A DNA stretch of 64,000 bases from Adiantum capillus-veneris (Eukaryota; Streptophyta; Polypodiopsida; Polypodiales; Pteridaceae): NCBI GenBank assembly GCA_014529385.2, contig CM043966.1:88006087-88070086 (forward strand), read 5' to 3'. Positions 11,093 to 22,339 of the stretch are shown here, piece after piece (position 1 is the first letter of the stretch; every line of letters begins with the position of its first letter). A program made the translations under genes and the position numbers. The notes below the pieces were generated by a model, which saw nothing but the letters and a program-made list of their open reading frames with translations, made no database searches and had not been told where the DNA came from.

Positions 11093-12355
11093 CTACCCTA
11101 CACCTAATTGCTTGCGAAAATGCGCAAAGCTCTCTGAGGGAAGTCCTTTTGTAAGTAGATCAGCAGGATTTTCTGTGGTGTGTACTTTGATAAGCTGAAG
11201 TTGCTTATCCTCGAGCATTTCCCTGATGAAATGATACTTCACATCCACATGCTTTGTCTTTGAGTGATAAACTGGATTGCGAGCCAATTGTATAGCACTT
11301 TGACTATCACAATATAACACAGGCATCTCTTCTTTGATTCCCAAATCTGTTACTAGTCGATTAAGCCAAATTGATTCTTTGCATGCCTCTGATGCTGCAA
11401 CATATTCAGCCTCTGTAGTAGACTGAGTAACACAATCTTGTAATCTAGAACGCCATGATACTGCTCCACCAGCCAATGTAAAGACATACCCTGACGTAGA
11501 CCTTCGGTTGTCTAAGTCACCTGCATAATCTGAGTCTGTAAAACCCTTTACACTTAGCTCCTGACTCCCATAGCATATACACATACTCTTTGTAGCTTTC
11601 AGGTATCTCAATATTCCTTTCACTGCCTCCCAATGTTTCTTGCCTGGGTTTGACATGTATCGACTTACTACTCCCACTGCAAATGCAATGTCTGGGCAAG
11701 TAGCAATCATTGCATACATCAAACTACCCACTGCAGACGCATATGGAATCTTATCCATTTCAGCCTGTTCTTCCTCAGACACAGGACAATCTTGTTTGCT
11801 AAGTTTCACATATGGTGGCAATGGAACACTCAGTGCCTTTCCCTTCTCCATATTGAAACGTTGCAAAACCTTGTCAATATACTCTGTTTGAGATAACCAA
11901 ATCAACTTCTTTGATCTGTCTCTCTCAATGCGCATACCAAGTATATGACTTGCCTCACCCATGTCTTTCATGTCAAACGATTTTGCCATCTTTGACTTCA
12001 AAGCTGAAATATCTTCCAAGTGCTTGCCAGCAATCAACATGTCATCCACATACAAAATAAGGATCAGCCAACTACCATCCTTATCCTTCTTTGTATATAG
12101 ACAGTGATCGAACTCACTACGTTTGTAGCCTTGAGAAAGCATAAACTTGTGGAATTTATGGTACCATGCCCTCGGTGATTGTTTTAAGCCATAAAGACTC
12201 TTTAACAACTGGCATACCCAATCTACCTTGCCTTTCTCAACAAACCCTTCTGGCTGCTGCATGTAAATTTCCACATCTAAATCACCATGCAAGAACGCTG
12301 TCTTGACATCCATTTGGTGCAACACCAAATCTAATATGGAAACCAATGCAAGAAA
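11093..12355 (-). pseudogene. Ty1/copia RT-RNase H (C-terminal part of polyprotein)
   Basis: About 417 codons in the same frame as the upstream 905-codon part, separated from it only by a TGA at 12356-12358. It begins inside the RT domain (QMDVKTAFLHGDL), with the catalytic YVDDMLIAG about 100 residues in, then FDMKDMGEASHILGM, and RNase H with FTDSDYAGDLDNRRSTSGY, TEAEYVAASEA and the terminal KYHFIREML-type segment. RT/RNase H makes the DNA copy inside the particle. The stretch looks intact in length and motifs. The likely start is translation read-through from upstream, not an internal ATG. Confidence 0.9.
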
Positions 12356-15073
12356 TCATCTCAATGTAGTCATCTTGACCACCGGAGAGAAGACTTCATC
12401 AAAGTCAATGCCTTGTTCTTGCTTAAAGCCCTTGGCAACAAGCCTTGCTTTGTACTTTGGCTGACTATCATGAGCGGTGATCTTATACATGTAAACGCAT
12501 TTACAAGGTAGAGCCTTTTTGCCCTGTGGTAATTTAACTAGCTTCCATGTCTTGTTTTTATGCAGAGCTGTCATCTCTGACTGCATGGCCAATTGCCAAT
12601 TCCCGGAGTCCTTCATTTGCACTGCTTCCTTGTAACATGAAGGCTCATTGCAATCAGTCCACATGACATAGTTCATAGATGGAACAAACCTATCAGGAGA
12701 TCGCGTGACACGTCCATATCTATGCACAATAGGTGGCTCAGGCTCAGCCACAACCTGTGGTTCCACTCTATCCTGTCCTTGCTCCTCTTGAGCCCTGACA
12801 TTTTGTCTTGCACGTGCAGGTCCATCTTCTTGGAAGACAACTCTTCTAATCTCCTCAACCCTCTCTGGTTTAGAATGATATTTGGATTCATTAAAGTGAA
12901 CATCATTGCTGCGGACAACCTTTCTGGATTCGGGATCCCAAAGTTTGTACCCCATCTCACCAGAATTACCATAGCCTAGAAAGATGCACTTTCTACTCTT
13001 TGGCTCAAGTTTGTTCCTAAATTCCTTTGGAACGTGAGTATATGCCTCACATCCAAAGACTCTGAGATGCTTGTATGAGGGAATTTTGCCTGACCATACC
13101 ATCTCTGGCACTGAATCCTTCTGCAAAACCTTGCTAGGAGATCTATTTACAAGATGAACAGCTGTTGATACAGCTTCAGCCCAAAACCCATTTGGCAGCT
13201 GTGCATTAGACAACATACTTCTGACCTTCTCTTGTATGGTCCTATTCATCCTCTCAGCAACACCATTTTGAGGAGGATTGTAAGGAGCAGTAAGTTCACG
13301 TTTTATACCTTTTGACTCACAAAAGTCCTGAAAGGCCTTTGAAACATACTCTCCACCATTGTCAGTGCATAAGCATTTAAGCTTCTTGCCACTCCGATTC
13401 TCCACAAGTGTCACAAACGTTTTGAAAACACTAAACGCTTCATCCTTGTGCTTGAGAAAGTAAACCCATACTTTCCTCGAGTAATCATCTATAAATGTCA
13501 TAAAGTAAGAAGCTCCCCCTAGAGATAGGTTAGGCATAGGTCCACACAAATCACTATGAACAAGTGCCAACTGTGCATCTCTTCTATTGCTTCTATGCTT
13601 ATGTGGCTGCTGTGTTTGCTTACCATACAGACAATGTTCACAGAATTCAAGATCATTAAATGAAAAGCCAGGCAAATAACCAGAACGAGACAAGATTTCC
13701 ATTCCCTTCTTGGACATATGTCCTAACCGGCTATGCCACAAAGAAACGTTCGGCTGCTCGGTTACATTGATCACATTTTTAGAGACATTTAATACATAAA
13801 TCATGTAAAGTCCTCCAGACTTTACTCCATGTGCTACTGTCATAGAACCCTTGGATATCTTCCACATGTTCTGTCCAAAAGTGGTGACGTAGCCAGCATC
13901 ATCAAGTAAACCTGTGCTGATCAAGCTCTTTGTAATTGCGGGAACATGTCTCACATTCTTCAGCGTGAAAGAAGAGCCATTCTGAAACTTCAATTGAACA
14001 TCTCCAACACCTAAGATCTCACATGTCTGCCCATTGCCTAGCCGAACATGATCTTTAGTGGTCACATAAGAGGTAAACCACTCCTTGTTTGGAGACACAT
14101 GAAGTGATGCCCCTGACTCTATAATCCAGTCACTCAGTGCATTTCCATCAGATGCTGTAAGAAGAGCTGAGTCCATTGTATTCTTCAAGAAGTAGATGTC
14201 TCCTGACACTAGACTGTCATCCTCTGCAACAATGTTTGTCACATTTATTTCTTGAATTTTCACTGAGGACTTGTTCTTCTCACCATGGTCTTCATCTTTC
14301 TCTTTACCTTTTTCTGCTTTCCATTCTCTGCAGTCTCTTTTCATGTGACCCTTCTTGCCACAATGGTAGCATTCTATGTCACTCTTGCCTTTAGCACTGC
14401 GGGACTTGCTACGAGACTGATTCCTCTTTCCACCTTTGTACTTTTCTTTGGTCCTTCCCCTGACAACTAAGGCTGTTCCTTTGCCTTTGTCCATTGTCTT
14501 TCTATTGGTTTCTTCAGTAAGCAGACTTCCTTCTACACCTGCTATGTTCAAACCATCTGGAGGTGCAGAATTACTCAAAGCTATGCGAAAAGTGTCCCAA
14601 ATTTCCGGCAATGTGATCAACAGGAACATAGCTCTAACAGGTTCATCAAACTTGACACCTTCAGCTGACAACTGACTATAGATTGTGTTGAATTCATTCA
14701 GATGATTGGACATAGGTGTCCCTTCTTTCATCTTCAAGTCAACAAGCTTCTTAAGCCAGTATACCTGTGAAGCTGCACTCTGCTTCTCATAAAGATCACT
14801 CAGCTTTAACCATGCTTGATAAGCCGACATCTCGTCTGCTACATTGAAGTAAACGCTTTCTGCCAAAGTCAGCATAATGGTAGAAAGTGCCAATTCATCC
14901 ATTTCGCTCCATTCATCTTCGTCCATATCTTCTGGTTTTATCCCCTTGAGCTTTATAGGTTTTATCTGCTTCTTTTGTACCAACACATGCCAAATCTGCT
15001 TCTTCCACAATGGGAAATTGGTTCCATCCAGCTTCTTGATATTGTAAAGAGCAGTGTCCTGTGATCCAGCCAT
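12356..15073 (-). pseudogene. Ty1/copia gag-protease-integrase-RT (N-terminal part of polyprotein)
   Basis: 905 codons from a good ATG (MAGSQDTALYNIKKLDG). Order: gag/UBN2-like domain (about 10-190), CCHC knuckle CYHCGKKGHMKRDC (235-248), protease (about 315-400), integrase HHCC zinc domain (about 447-485), integrase core with D508 (HSDLCGP), D571 (TDNGGEY) and E607, then the start of RT ending at VVKMTTLR before a TGA. The protease motif reads WIIESGAS with Glu319 where the family has Asp, which should disable the aspartic protease. With the downstream half this gives a 1,320-codon gag-pol, typical of plant copia, with just one stop. Young but dead copy. Confidence 0.92.
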
Positions 15074-16042
15074 AGCTACGCTTCACAGTAGTTTACTTTC
15101 CTGGGAAAAATTCGGCAGAGTTTCCCCTGTAAACTGACCTCTAAACCAATATCAACCTGTCAAATGAACCAAGAAAGCTTCAGATTCTGCAGAAATTTTG
15201 GCAGAGTCTCCTTTGTAAAATGGCTCTAGTGTACTAAAAACAGACCAAAAAAAAACTCAAAAAACCACTGTCTCTCTAACACTGTAAGCTGTGGGTAAAC
15301 CTGTCCTGCACCTGTACTGTCTCTGACTGTCTTGTAAGCATAGACTACGACAATGCCTCAACGGCAGTAAAGCAAAGATGCAATCCCAACTGTCTAACTC
15401 ACAGTCAATACATCCTAGCTGCCTATCTAAGGGTGCTCAAGGAATCGCTCCAAGACCTGTATCACCGAAAGGATCTCAACATTCGAGAATCCCCCAGCTC
15501 AATAAAACCTCACTCGACTCTCAACAAAGGCTGCAGTAAATCTGATAGTACATAGACTTCCCACAAAGTCATACATCCACAAATTTCCCACTGTATGCTG
15601 TAACCGCTGCGGCGGTTGTTTGCTGCGTGATTCACAGCCAGCAAACCCTCAACAGACATACATCATCTCTGACAATACATCCCATGTGGAAGTACCTGCA
15701 ATGTCAGGATGAAATCTGGAATATCAAGCAGCAAACACAAGCTACCTGATGAACTAGTGGATGCTGCCTACAGTCTGTGTGTAGATGCGCCCGTGTCGTA
15801 TGTGACACGCCTCCAAGAACTGTGAGCCGTCCTTCGATGTGTAGACAGCCACAAATCAACACTCGGGGAGTGTTGATATCCTCAGCACCTGCAGTCGTAG
15901 GCCGAAAACCCCAAATTTGCAGAGTCGGATCTGCACCCGCTGAGACCACGTAGTCGAAAATGGCCTGCGCAGAACTTTGTCGAAGCCGAACGGTGACCGA
16001 GATGACCTCAGAATGAAATTCTGAGCACACCAAGCCCTACAT
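15074..16042 (-). mobile_element. untranslated leader of copia element 1, truncated before primer site
   Basis: Sequence between the gag ATG and the expected 5' LTR. It has repeats of a GGCAGAGT...CCTTTGTAAA type (about 15108 and 15195). Near its end, 16023-16039 carries GAGCACACCAAGCCCTAC, which recurs nearly identically (GAGCAGACCAAGCCCTAC) in the leader of copia element 2 at about 41730. In element 2 the primer site follows about 125 nt later; here the similarity stops and no primer site or LTR is present, so the 5' end has been deleted. Confidence 0.6.
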
Positions 16043-16059
16043 GCGTCCATGATTGACAA

Positions 16060-18170
16060 CCTTAGTCAATCCTCACTTACTACCCTGTACTCACACATAA
16101 TTCTTTTATTTTCTAATTACTACCACTTGTGTTTTAACATTTAAAATAATGGTTTCTTTTAAATTTCATCACAGTGATTCCTTCGATCAAGTATTAAAGA
16201 CGACTTTGAAAAGCATTCTTTTAGCAAACAGACATCTTTAAACTTAAGACAGGGTACTGTCAATCAAAAACATTGACCACAATAACTATGATCAGTACTC
16301 TTCTTGTCTCAAGACCACTTAAGGGTGAAAAAACGATACCCATTCCTTATTCATATTAGGGTGGAAACCCATCACCCAAAGTTCGGGGTGCCCATACACC
16401 AAACTAGTTGCCCATACAACCAAGCGGCTCCCATAGGATAAAAAGGGTATCCTAACTTTTGTACAAACATCAAGACATGACACGGAGTAGAAACTCATTG
16501 TTCATGGGGATAACAGACTTATTCCTAGCTGAAAAGCCATCATCATTCATCAATTTATACCAAGGAGTTGGAGGTGTCTTGAGACAAGTTTTCTTGAGGA
16601 TGATCAATCATATCTTTCCTAATTCAACCAACCTAACCCAAACAATTCTTTCCTAATTTACAAACAAATGCATGTTGGTTTCTTGGAAGATGCCTTTCGT
16701 TTTCAGCCACTTTTCACTTTTTCTAATTCCTTACATCCTCTTTTACATATGCAATGTTAATACTTTAAAGGAGAACTTAAACTAGTCAAAACTTAAATTA
16801 TAATGAAGACCCACGTAGGACTGGTCGCACATTTGTTGCAGTACTGGCGAATGAATGCTCTCATCAGTAGGCCTACTACTAGGTTAGCCTCGTCGTCATG
16901 CGACACTCTAGCTCTTTTAGGAACACTACCCTCATCATCAGATTGAGGATTGGCTCGGGTCCTTTTTGGTGCCATGACTTCTTATCCTTATAAAAAAGGA
17001 CGTCTATTTATTGGGTAAATCATCCAAAAACTTGATTTAATCTTTGTATTCAATCTAATTTCCCTTTTTACCCCAACTAATGTTAATTATGTATTCCTAT
17101 ATGGTAATTTCTTAACCTAGTAATTTCTTATTTGCTTATATAGGTAAGATAAATTTATCAGAGATTTTTTAAGGGTTTTCTAATCTCCCTTAATTTTCTT
17201 ATAAATTTTTGCATCTTTTTTGTAATTTTCCTATCTTTAATAAGCTTGAAATCTGTTTATTTTTTGCTTAATATTTATTATATTCATTATCTCTTAAAGG
17301 TTGAATTTCCTCAGCTTCATCTCAATGGTTTATACTTCTAGTAGTTTTTTGAGAGACTTTTAATAGTATTTTCTATTTATCAAAATTAATTTGTTGATTA
17401 AAAATGATTTTTAATCTACTATAATTATTTAAACTAATTAACTAATTATACTATAGTTATCACAGCTAATGATGATGCTTTCTAACTCTAGTAATTACCT
17501 TGTAATTATCCAAGTTAGTTATCTAATTTTCTCTTTTAATTTATAGCTAAAATCAGTCTGTTTTGGCACAGTTAAATAGTTAGACTAAATTTTTGATCAT
17601 AAGCTAATAGGACTAGAAAGACAGCTCTGACAAGATACTTAAGAGACTGTGTTTGATTGATTGAATGAATGCTTCAAAACTGAGCACAATAGGCTCCTTA
17701 TATAGGGGACGAAGAGTCACAAATGAAAAGACACGTTTCATGGTGAATAGACATGACACTAGGCGTAGAGACACATGAAGAGTTGCAACCATTTGACAAA
17801 GAGTTGCAACCATAGAGCGAGGGGGCGTGACCAGTCGTCAAAGGAGTGTGGCTTTTGACAAAGAGGCATGTCTCTTGAGTGAAAATTCATGACCATCCAA
17901 GCATAGGGGTCCTTCTTGGCATGGCACTTTGCGTATTTTCATCCATGAGTAAGTGTACATGATGTAATTTAGTCACAATTGTGACATTGAAAATGAATTC
18001 TACATGCTCAGATGGCTAGGGGGCTCATCGCAATGACCTTGGACGCCATATCGAAGGTCTCAAACTCTCTCTGATAGTAGTCACGTCCGAGAAGCTGAAT
18101 GTTGATGATCTTACCCACCTCTGCTAAAAGGCAAGCCTGAAGGAGATCACACATGTCCCCTTTTCTAGAT
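16060..18170. other. AT-rich stretch without a recognised gene
   Basis: Very AT-rich, especially 16985-17600. One small minus-strand frame at 16793-16975 starts MAPKRTRANPQ and has two basic KR clusters within about 25 residues, like a nuclear localisation signal. It is only 60 residues and I cannot assign it; a gag N-terminus is one possibility. Confidence 0.4.
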
Positions 18171-18414
18171 CAAGTTCAGATGATCTTGTAGAGAATAGAG
18201 GTGGCCTGAAGGCACGCCACCTTTGCCTCTAAGATCGCTTCCTTTATAGGCAAAAGAGCAAGTGTGATGGTGGGCTCCGAGGGTTCGGGCGAGGGGGCTT
18301 TCATCGAGCGTCGAAGTAGAGACCTCCATCTATGTCTACTGCTTAGAAGGCGAGCGAAATGAAGTGGAGAGAACAATATGATAAGGTGAGGACGAGAGAT
18401 GAGAAAACCTGCAC

Positions 18415-19640
18415 TTAAGTAGCAGGAGCCGAGGGAAGTGGAAGCGGGTGAGAGGCTGGGGGAGACACAGACAGGAGGAGCAGGGGGGGGCAACAAGCAG
18501 GGGAAGCAAGGACACAAGGGAAGGAGGCAGAGGGAAGGGTAGCAACGCGAATAGGCTGATGGGCAGTGATGGTACAAGGACTGGGCCAACGAGCGCGGGT
18601 GATGGTGCAACAAAGAAGGGTGCAATGGAGAAGGGGCGGGGCGGGGGGGGGGGGACAATGGAAAGGAAACTTAGAGTGTGCAAGGAAATAGGTTCTTAGG
18701 TGTTTCTCTATGTAACATAGAGTAGAACACAATGTTTGTGCACTTCCTTTCAAGTAAGAGGCCACCCTTTGCACCTTGGAGCCTTCCAAGAAACTAACTC
18801 TTGAGAAGGGGATGTCATATTGTTGTAGGGCTCTATGGGTGTCCTGATAGCTTGAAATGTGTCAAACTTGACTGCTTGACCCCCATACTTGAACTCCTTG
18901 ATCTTCTTGCTGTATTGAACTCTTAAAAGAGGATGAAGTCTCCTTTGCTGAACTTCTAGATGGCTCATGGTGCCTTCTAGACTTTTTCAAAACTTTCTTG
19001 CATTTTCTCCGCTTCTTCCATCTTTTCTCATCCTCTCTAGAACTAGAGGATGATGAACAATTGGAACTCTCTGAAGATGGAAAAATTTGGGTCATTCTTG
19101 AAACCAACAAGCTTCTTCAATCTATTTACCCACCTCGAAGGTTGACTTCCGACCTAAGTAACCGAGGAGATCTATTGATTTCTTCTTCTTCTGAGAATGC
19201 TTTAAGATTTTTATCAATGAGTTTATCTTCTTTTCAAGATCTTTCTCAAACTCTTATTGCGAGTACAATTTTAACTTTTCTACACGGGCTTTTGTTTCCC
19301 CTTCCTTACCGTGTTAAGAGGAGAATCGATGGCCTCTCGCCATCTTGAGTGAGTCTCATCAATCGAGTAATTCTTCAGGTGATTCACATATTTCAGGTCC
19401 TTGGAATACTTAATCAATTTTTTGACACGTGTCATCCTACAATTGATGGTTGTACTCCACTATGTCAAGATTCCCCGCCGGATATTTGCCAAAATCTCAG
19501 TTGTTTCTTCTGCTCCCACATTGGGTTTCAGCTTTTCTTTATCTCCTCGTCGACCCACAATCAAAGAGGTGGTCTTTGTCAAATTCGTCGGGAGAACCCT
19601 TGTGTGTTGGAGGATGGATTGAATCATTTTTAGAAGAAGA
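18415..19640 (-). pseudogene. Ty3/gypsy gag remnant 3
   Basis: Minus-strand fragments in order: a Ser/Lys/Arg-rich N-terminal stretch (18862-19110), then FKYGGQAVKFDTFQAIRTP (18750-18968), then VQRVASYLKGSAQTL (about 18700-18789), which together match the plant gypsy capsid layout. They lie in different frames. The remainder towards 18176 is a proline-rich low-complexity frame over a G-rich tract and is probably not coding. The primer site at 19651 and the following LTR support a 5'-end fragment of a minus-strand element. Confidence 0.5.
18635..18653. repeat. G-rich tract
   Basis: A run of G broken by single C residues, ending in about 12 consecutive G. On the minus strand it creates the proline-rich artefact frames nearby. 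Confidence 0.85.
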
Positions 19641-19650
19641 ATCGTTCTGA

Positions 19651-20215
19651 GCTCTGATAACGCTGTTACAAGCTTGGATACTCCAAGCGAGAAATCAATA
19701 GAAACACACAAAGAAAAAGTGCAAAATCCCTGAACTTTAAGATAGAAAGAGAAAAGAGAGTCAACAAGGCATGACGTAGTTCCGAGACAAGATGCACTAG
19801 CCCTAAAGACTGGTGCCCCTTTTGGTATTTTTTATTATTACTCTTAGCAAAGTACAACTCCGGAGGGTCCAACTCTCTTCGAGACTCTGCATCCAGATGC
19901 TCTATGGAAGAGTGGCCACAAAGGTCCTTAGAAACTTACAAGGGATACCCAAAAGCAGAGCCCCCAAAGCATCATATCCAAAAGCACTTGAGTCCAAATG
20001 GATTTGCCACCAAAAGCTCACACAAAACTACAAAGAGCCAGCCATCTCAAATCACAAAAAAATTGTAAAGCTGCCACGTTAGCACTACTAGTGCAAAGCA
20101 CAAAATTTTCTACATCCTACCACATCATCTGCCAACACAATTTACAAAAAGTTGCCCCAAGAGTTCAAGATTTTGATTTTTATTCCCTCTATTTTAGGCC
20201 CCTCGGCCACACTTT
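19651..20215 (-). mobile_element. degenerate primer site and 5' LTR, copy 3 of the dispersed LTR family
   Basis: GCTCTGATA at 19651-19659 is the complement of a decayed tRNA-iMet primer site. Four bases later TGTTACAAGCTTGG (19664) begins the LTR in plus-strand reading. From about 19772 it is collinear with 8560-8967 and more distantly with 4908-5160. The outer end is taken where similarity to the 8.9-kb copy fades. Confidence 0.5.
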
Positions 20216-20956
20216 TTGCGTTCAGTTCCCTTGTCCTCTTGTCCATTTCGTCAGTGGGGCATGCTATGTCATCACTTATGCTCACAGAGGATCATGGTTA
20301 GGTGGAGACCAAACCAGTGGCCTAGATGTATGCTCACAAAGGATCATGGTTATGTGGAGACCAAACCAGTGGCCTATATGTCATGAGATGGGGCATCTAG
20401 TGAGGGATTTCCCTACAAGGAGACAACAGAGATAGGTTGCTTTCAAGAGGCACAACCTATCCTTGTTTACAGACATGTAATGAGACAAAGGTTAGATGAG
20501 GTAGAGTAGTCCTTAGATAGACATCTTGAGGGGTTACCAAATCATGATCAAGAGCATTAGAAAATTTCGGAGGTCATTTGGAGGGCCTTGTAAGAAATTG
20601 TATTTCTCTCTCTAGAAACTTTTTTTAAAATGCACTTGCACCTTGTGAGTACGTCCAAAAGGACAACCAGACACTTTAAAAAGTAGATTTATATTCCCAA
20701 TCGTCCTTGAAAACGGTCACTTTTTTATTTAATGTGAGCGTCTTTTTCAGGAGGCAGGTGCCGCGCATTCAAGGCAGCTTACGTCATCACTGAAAGTTGA
20801 AAAGTCACAAACTCTCAAATAGTGATATATTTTGAGGCTTTTGACACCACCAATGCGTCCGAAACGCCAAAATACCCTAAAAACGAATGTCTACTTGTCT
20901 CATTCCGACATCCGGAGAGGCAAAAAATGTCAAAAAACCCCAAAAGAATGGGCTTT

Positions 20957-21020
20957 TTACTTAAGGCGCGCGAGGAGGCATTCTAAAATGCTAGAATGCC
21001 CCTCTGCGCGCCGTTAGTAC
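20957..21020. repeat. palindromic hairpin unit 1
   Basis: Reads TTACTTAAGGCGCGCGAGG, then GCATTC...GAATGC, then a complementary CGCGCCGTTAGTA. The centre is a further small palindrome. Confidence 0.85.
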
Positions 21021-21183
21021 AAAGCTCCTTTTAGTGATTTTTGGACAATTATCTTTCAAGAAAGCCTACCCATGTTTCTCTATTGCACTTTTGCACCATG
21101 CTCTCTTTATCTCTCTCTCTCTCTCTCTCTCCTTTCTATAGCTTAGCATATTTAAAGAGAGAGAGAGAGAGTGAGAGACTCCC

Positions 21184-21246
21184 ATTACTAATGGCACGCG
21201 TGGAGCATGTTTTGACCTCAAAAAATACCTCCTCGCGTCGTTAGTA
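21184..21246. repeat. palindromic hairpin unit 2
   Basis: ATTACTAATGGCACGCGTGG pairs with CCTCGCGTCGTTAGTAT; the core is diverged. Confidence 0.75.
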
Positions 21247-21360
21247 TAAGGTAACAGAAAGACTCTCTCTCTCTCTCTCTCTCTCTTTCCCCCGCCTTAC
21301 TTCCTCTCTCTATAACACTCACACATACACACATAAACACATACACTGGTGGATGCACAG

Positions 21361-21416
21361 TACTAAAGGCGCGCATAGAGACATGAACACCGGTTGTGCC
21401 TCTCTACGCACGCCTA

Positions 21417-21421
<5 letters not shown>
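21361..21421. repeat. palindromic hairpin unit 3
   Basis: TACTAAAGGCGCGCATAGAG pairs with CTCTACGCACGCCTATAGTA. Confidence 0.75.
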
Positions 21422-21490
<69 letters not shown>

Positions 21491-21496
21491 GGGCTC

Positions 21497-21700
21497 TTTG
21501 TGTTTGTGTGTGTGTGTATGTTATATTTGTGTGTTTGTGTGTTTGTGAGTGTGTGTATGTTATATTTGTGTGTTTGTGTGTTTGTGAGTGTGTGTGTCTC
21601 TGTGTGTGTCTGTCTGTGTGTGTGTATGTTATATTTGTGTCTCTGTGTGTTTGTGTGTATGTTATATTTGTCTGTGTGTGTGTGTATGTGTGTGTGTGAT
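21497..21700. repeat. GT-rich minisatellite
   Basis: (TG)n sequence punctuated by at least four copies of TATGTTATATTTGT at irregular spacing, directly following the GA tract. The Cys/Val-rich frames here are repeat artefacts. Confidence 0.85.
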
Positions 21701-21881
21701 CAAAATGCACTTTGTAGAATTGTAACAATGGGTGTGTGTGCTCACTCTTATAGACCCGAAATTATGATCTCTAAGGCTAAGATGATGAAGAAAAAACCTA
21801 TGTGATAGATGGAGGCCTTTTTAGAGTTTTTTTGACATTTTCCTCTCAAAAACCTCTCTAAAAGAAGAAAAAAGGGGCTTT

Positions 21882-21944
21882 TTACTAATGGCGCGTGATG
21901 AGGCATTCCAAAATTTTGGAATGCCCCCTCGCGCGCCGTTAGTA
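21882..21944. repeat. palindromic hairpin unit 4
   Basis: TTACTAATGGCGCGTGATG pairs with CGCGCGCCGTTAGTAA. The centre at 21902-21925 is a perfect 24-nt palindrome around AAAATTTT. Confidence 0.9.
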
Positions 21945-22339
21945 AAATGTTCTTTTAGGGGTTTTTGATATTCTTTGCCTCTTTGGATGTCGGAGCTAGG
22001 CAATTGGACATTCATTTCTAGGATATTTGGGCGTTCTGGACGCATTGACAGTATCAAAAGTTTCAAAATCTTCCACCACTTGATAGTTTTGTAACTTTTT
22101 GAATTCTAGTGATGACGTAAGCCGTATCAAATGCACCGCATCTACCTTCTGAAAAAGGTGTTCGCATTAAATGAAAGAGAGTGATCGTCTTCAAGGACCA
22201 CTAGATTATTAAATGAGGAGAGGGACACCTTTTATATTTTTGTTAATATCAATCTATTTTTCTACGTAACGTAAGCTCTTCTCTCATTGGAGGAGCTTAT
22301 TTTCCTCTCTCTTCCAAAGGGCCTCCAAAAGACCTCCGA

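Larger units (their letters stand above)
21105..21490. repeat. cluster of (CT)n and (GA)n microsatellites
   Basis: CT tracts at about 21105-21131 and 21262-21287, GA tracts at about 21160-21171 and 21421-21490, all inside the centre of the inverted-repeat element. Confidence 0.9.
20578..22335. mobile_element. non-autonomous inverted-repeat element
   Basis: Left arm (about 20578-21045) and right arm (about 21860-22335) are reverse complements with many substitutions. Paired landmarks include GCTTACGTCATCACT (20778) with its complement near 22115, CAATGCGTCC (20851) with GGACGCATTG (22038), and CCGACATCC (20906) with its complement near 21990. The 0.8-kb centre is microsatellite-rich and has no transposase. 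Four hairpin units (20957, 21184, 21361, 21882) carry GC cores bounded by TACTAA/TTAGTA. Long arms and GC-rich subterminal palindromes recall CACTA or Mutator-type deletion derivatives; the superfamily is not established because exact termini and target duplications were not resolved. Confidence 0.7.

Noticed and set aside
18176-18789. Long proline/leucine-rich minus-strand frames
   Set aside because: They overlap each other in three frames over a G-rich tract and lack any domain; only the short gag-like part near 18700-18789 was kept.
21353-21805. Open frames rich in Arg-Glu, Cys-Val or Thr-His over 21.35-21.8 kb
   Set aside because: They are translations of (GA)n and (GT)n microsatellites in several frames, not proteins.
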